DNA of 64,000 bases from Pseudomonadaceae bacterium (GTDB taxonomy: Bacteria > Pseudomonadota > Gammaproteobacteria > Pseudomonadales > Azotimanducaceae), in contig JANSXA010000001.1 of the NCBI GenBank assembly GCA_024743175.1, positions 434,001 through 498,000 on the forward strand, written 5' to 3'. The notes under the pieces are model-generated. The model saw only the letters and a list, made by a program, of their open reading frames with translations, was not told where the DNA came from and did no database searches. Shown piece by piece: positions 61,747 through 64,000 of this stretch. The position numbers and the translations under genes are program-made. The stretch's first letter is position 1, and each line of letters begins with the position of its first letter.

Positions 61747-61907
61747 TGTATTTGTGCTGACTACGTTGCAGAGAAACAGATTTCCCCGAAAATAGTCGCG
61801 GTTAATCGCGCAGCCGGCAATTGTCATAATTAACGACGATCGTCCTTGCCGCGCGGCGGGGCGCTTTATACCATAGTTGATTACCCTTCGAAACGAGTTT
61901 TATCAAC

Positions 61908-62726
61908 ATGGTGGCCACAGTTACCGACGACACAGACTTAAATGGAATGCGCGCCGCAGGGCGGGCTGCTGCCAGCGTGTTGGAAATGATCGGCCCGCAT
62001 GTGGTGCCCGGCGTTACAACAGACGAGCTCAATACCCTCTGTCATAACTACATCGTAGACGAGTTGGGCTGCATTCCTGCCCCATTGAACTATGGCGGTG
62101 GTGGCGGTCAGATGCCCTTTCCCAAATCAATCTGCACTTCGGTCAACCATGTCGTGTGCCACGGCATTCCCACCCAGAGCAAAACGCTGAAGAACGGTGA
62201 TGCATTGAATATCGATATTACCGTCATTAAAGACGGCTATCATGGCGACACCAGCAAGATGTTCTGCATCGGCGAACCCACGGTGCTGGCTAAACGGCTG
62301 ATCAAAGTCACCCAGGAATGTCTCTATAAAGGCATAGAAGTCGTCAAGGCCGGCGCGCACCTGGGCGATATTGGCCATGCTATTCAACAACATGCCGAGC
62401 GAAATCGCTTCAGTGTGGTGCGCGAGTTCTGCGGCCACGGCATCGGCAAAGTCTTCCATGACGCACCCCAGGTGCTGCACTACGGACGCCCAGGCTCCGG
62501 CATGGCTCTCGAAGAAGGCATGACCTTTACCATCGAACCGATGATCAACGCGGGTAAAAGACACATTAAAATTCTGCCGGACCAATGGACCGCGGTAACC
62601 AAAGACCACAAACTCTCTGCTCAGTGGGAACATACCCTGATGGTGACCAAACAGGGTTGTGAAATTTTCACGCTGCGTGCCGAAGAAAAGGCCGTCGAAC
62701 AGGTGCAAAGCGCATCAGTACGTTAA
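61908..62726 (+). CDS. map: Methionine aminopeptidase, type I
   Basis: Map removes the initiator Met. The 272-residue protein has substrate and metal residues in CTSVNHVVCHGIP, NIDITVIKDGYHGDTSKMF, FCGHGIGKVFHDAPQVLHYG, FTIEPMI and WEHTLMV. A Gly-rich insertion (NYGGGGGQMPFPKS, around 60-73) lengthens the loop before CTSVNH, which is usually NYxGFPKS. It is divergent from rpsB and overlaps the likely start of glnD. Confidence 0.97.
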   Translation: MVATVTDDTDLNGMRAAGRAAASVLEMIGPHVVPGVTTDELNTLCHNYIVDELGCIPAPLNYGGGGGQMPFPKSICTSVNHVVCHGIPTQSKTLKNGDALNIDITVIKDGYHGDTSKMFCIGEPTVLAKRLIKVTQECLYKGIEVVKAGAHLGDIGHAIQQHAERNRFSVVREFCGHGIGKVFHDAPQVLHYGRPGSGMALEEGMTFTIEPMINAGKRHIKILPDQWTAVTKDHKLSAQWEHTLMVTKQGCEIFTLRAEEKAVEQVQSASVR

Positions 62727-64000
62727 ATCAGGTCATTGAAAGCCGAGCGCAACTCAACACGCTGCAGGACGGGTTAGCACAAAGGTTCTGGCAGAACGAA
62801 CCGATCGAAACGCTGCTGCTGGAAATGAGCAATGGCTTCGACGCTATCATTACCGAGCTGTTTGAAGAGCATCTCGGCGACACAAAACGGGTTGCGCTGT
62901 TTGCTGTCGGCGGCTTTGGACGGCAGGAAGTTCATCCCGGCTCAGACATCGATATTCTTGTGCTTGCCAGCAAACCACAGAAATATAAGCGCAAGATTGA
63001 ACTGTTTCTGCAGTCTGTGTTTGATCTCAACGTTGAGGTTGGCCACAGCGTGCGGGATGTTAAAGCCTGCAAAGACCAGGCAAAACACGATATCACTGTC
63101 GCTACAGCCCTGTTTGAGCGTCGCTTCATCACCGGCGATGAGTCGCTGGTCGCGCCACTCGACAAGGCTTTGAGCAGCCCTCGCCTGTGGCCTGCTGACA
63201 AATTTTTCGAGGCCAAGTACGAAGAGCAGAAACAGCGGCACAAAGACTACGACAACGTTGAGTACAACCTGGAACCCAACGTCAAAACCTCACCCGGTGG
63301 TTTGCGCGATATTCATACCGCTTTGTGGATCTGCAAACGTAAATTCAACACCACAGATCCAGAAAAGCTGGTGGAACTCGGCGTTTTAATGCCCAGCGAA
63401 AAACAATGGCTGGTGGAAGGTCGTCGATTTATCTGGTGGGTGCGTTTCGGCTTACATCTGATAGCAGACCGCAAAGAAGACCGACTGCAGTTTTCACATC
63501 AGCGCGAACTCGCGCAACGGCTGGGCTTTGTTGATACCGAAACCCAGCGTGGCGTAGAACGTTTCATGTACCACTATTATCGGCACGTACTGGCGCTGAC
63601 AGAAGTGAACGACATCCTTGTCCAGTATTTTCAGGAATCGTTTATCGCGCCACGAAAGGTCCGCGAAGAACCTGTCAACGAACGCTTTCAGCTGGTAAAC
63701 AGCTACATTGAGGCGCGCAGCGACAACACCTTTGAAGAAACGCCCTCAGCAATTCTTGAGATGTTTGTGATCATGGCTAATCGCCGCGATATTGCCGGTG
63801 TGCGCGCCCGAACAATTCGCCAGATTCGCGAGAATCTGCACCTTATAGACGATGACTTCCGCAACAATCCTGTACACCACAAACTGTTCCTGGATCTGTT
63901 GAAAGCCCCTTATACACTGGTTTCTCAGCTCACCCGAATGCGCAGATATGGTGTGCTCGGACGTTATATACCCGAATTCGGTCGGATTATCGGGCAGATG
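62714..64000 (+). CDS. glnD: Bifunctional uridylyltransferase/uridylyl-removing enzyme GlnD, 5' half
   Basis: GlnD modifies PII proteins in response to glutamine. The nucleotidyltransferase motif GGFGRQEVHPGSDIDILVL, then YNLEPNVKTSPGGLRDIHT, and the later TRMRRYGVLGRYIPEFGRI identify it. The frame is open to base 64000, so the HD and ACT domains lie outside. Similarity to other GlnD N-termini continues upstream of the first ATG (62825), but no ATG/GTG/TTG occurs between that and the in-frame stop at 62660. The ATC at 62714, with AGGTG about 9 nt upstream, is my best guess; ATT 62735 and CTG 62762 are alternatives. Confidence 0.9.
   Translation, partial: MSTLNQVIESRAQLNTLQDGLAQRFWQNEPIETLLLEMSNGFDAIITELFEEHLGDTKRVALFAVGGFGRQEVHPGSDIDILVLASKPQKYKRKIELFLQSVFDLNVEVGHSVRDVKACKDQAKHDITVATALFERRFITGDESLVAPLDKALSSPRLWPADKFFEAKYEEQKQRHKDYDNVEYNLEPNVKTSPGGLRDIHTALWICKRKFNTTDPEKLVELGVLMPSEKQWLVEGRRFIWWVRFGLHLIADRKEDRLQFSHQRELAQRLGFVDTETQRGVERFMYHYYRHVLALTEVNDILVQYFQESFIAPRKVREEPVNERFQLVNSYIEARSDNTFEETPSAILEMFVIMANRRDIAGVRARTIRQIRENLHLIDDDFRNNPVHHKLFLDLLKAPYTLVSQLTRMRRYGVLGRYIPEFGRIIGQM

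Overview
This is 64 kb of a gammaproteobacterial chromosome, almost wholly coding and mostly core housekeeping genes. The gene orders rnd-ycgL-ycgN, dnaX-ybaB-recR, rpoS-nlpD-pcm-truD-ftsB-eno, recA-recX-alaS-lysC-csrA, mutS-fdxA and rpsB-tsf-pyrH-frr-uppS-cdsA-rseP-bamA-skp-lpxD-fabZ-lpxA-lpxB-rnhB-dnaE are typical of Pseudomonas and related marine Gammaproteobacteria. The LexA operator is of the CTGT-N8-ACAG type and the lipid A/BAM genes show a Gram-negative outer membrane. Genus cannot be told from the window; a marine lineage near Pseudomonadales/Cellvibrionales is my inference.

Layout. 1-969 is a truncated membrane protein of unknown function that runs off the left edge. 1149-2635 holds dusA plus a TerB-like gene. 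2657-7183 (minus) is an accessory block: a RiPP-type metal-binding system (hvfA precursor with nine EGKCG units, hvfB MNIO/DUF692 enzyme, hvfC partner) whose last gene abuts mlaA, followed by a PP2C phosphatase with a degenerate receiver and a STAS anti-anti-sigma protein. An ECF-like promoter lies upstream of hvfA. 7345-15741 carries hrpA, a MoxR/VWA pair, a TIGR03503-type VWA membrane protein and a small membrane protein. 15755-20057 is ycgN-ycgL-rnd-recR-ybaB-dnaX. 20108-24859 is a phosphodiesterase gene and an extended phage-shock cluster (pspA, pspB, pspC, a DUF2807 protein and a small coiled-coil membrane protein) divergent from pspF, with a sigma-54 promoter. tRNA-Ser(GCU), a bidirectional terminator and a VOC gene follow.

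25686-31548 is csrA-lysC-alaS-recX-recA (minus), with a LexA-controlled recA promoter in the region shared with divergent mutS-fdxA. 34876-43317 is rpoS-nlpD-popT(DUF368)-pcm-truD-ftsB-eno-kdsA-pyrG. 43474-61660 is tilS-dnaE-rnhB-lpxB-lpxA-fabZ-lpxD-skp-bamA-rseP-cdsA-uppS-frr-pyrH-tsf-rpsB, ending in a structured rpsB leader. Map and the 5' half of glnD run rightward off the window.

The two most interesting points are the hvfABC-mlaA operon (predicted modified copper-binding peptide, coupled to an outer-membrane lipid-transport gene) and missing genes inside conserved blocks: ispD, ispF and ispC (dxr) are all absent from their usual places, as are surE and accA. Loss of three MEP-pathway genes from two separate places suggests that this organism makes isoprenoids by another route, probably mevalonate. 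Start codons were re-chosen for many genes from ribosome-binding sites, overlaps and family N-termini; these choices are given in the entries.
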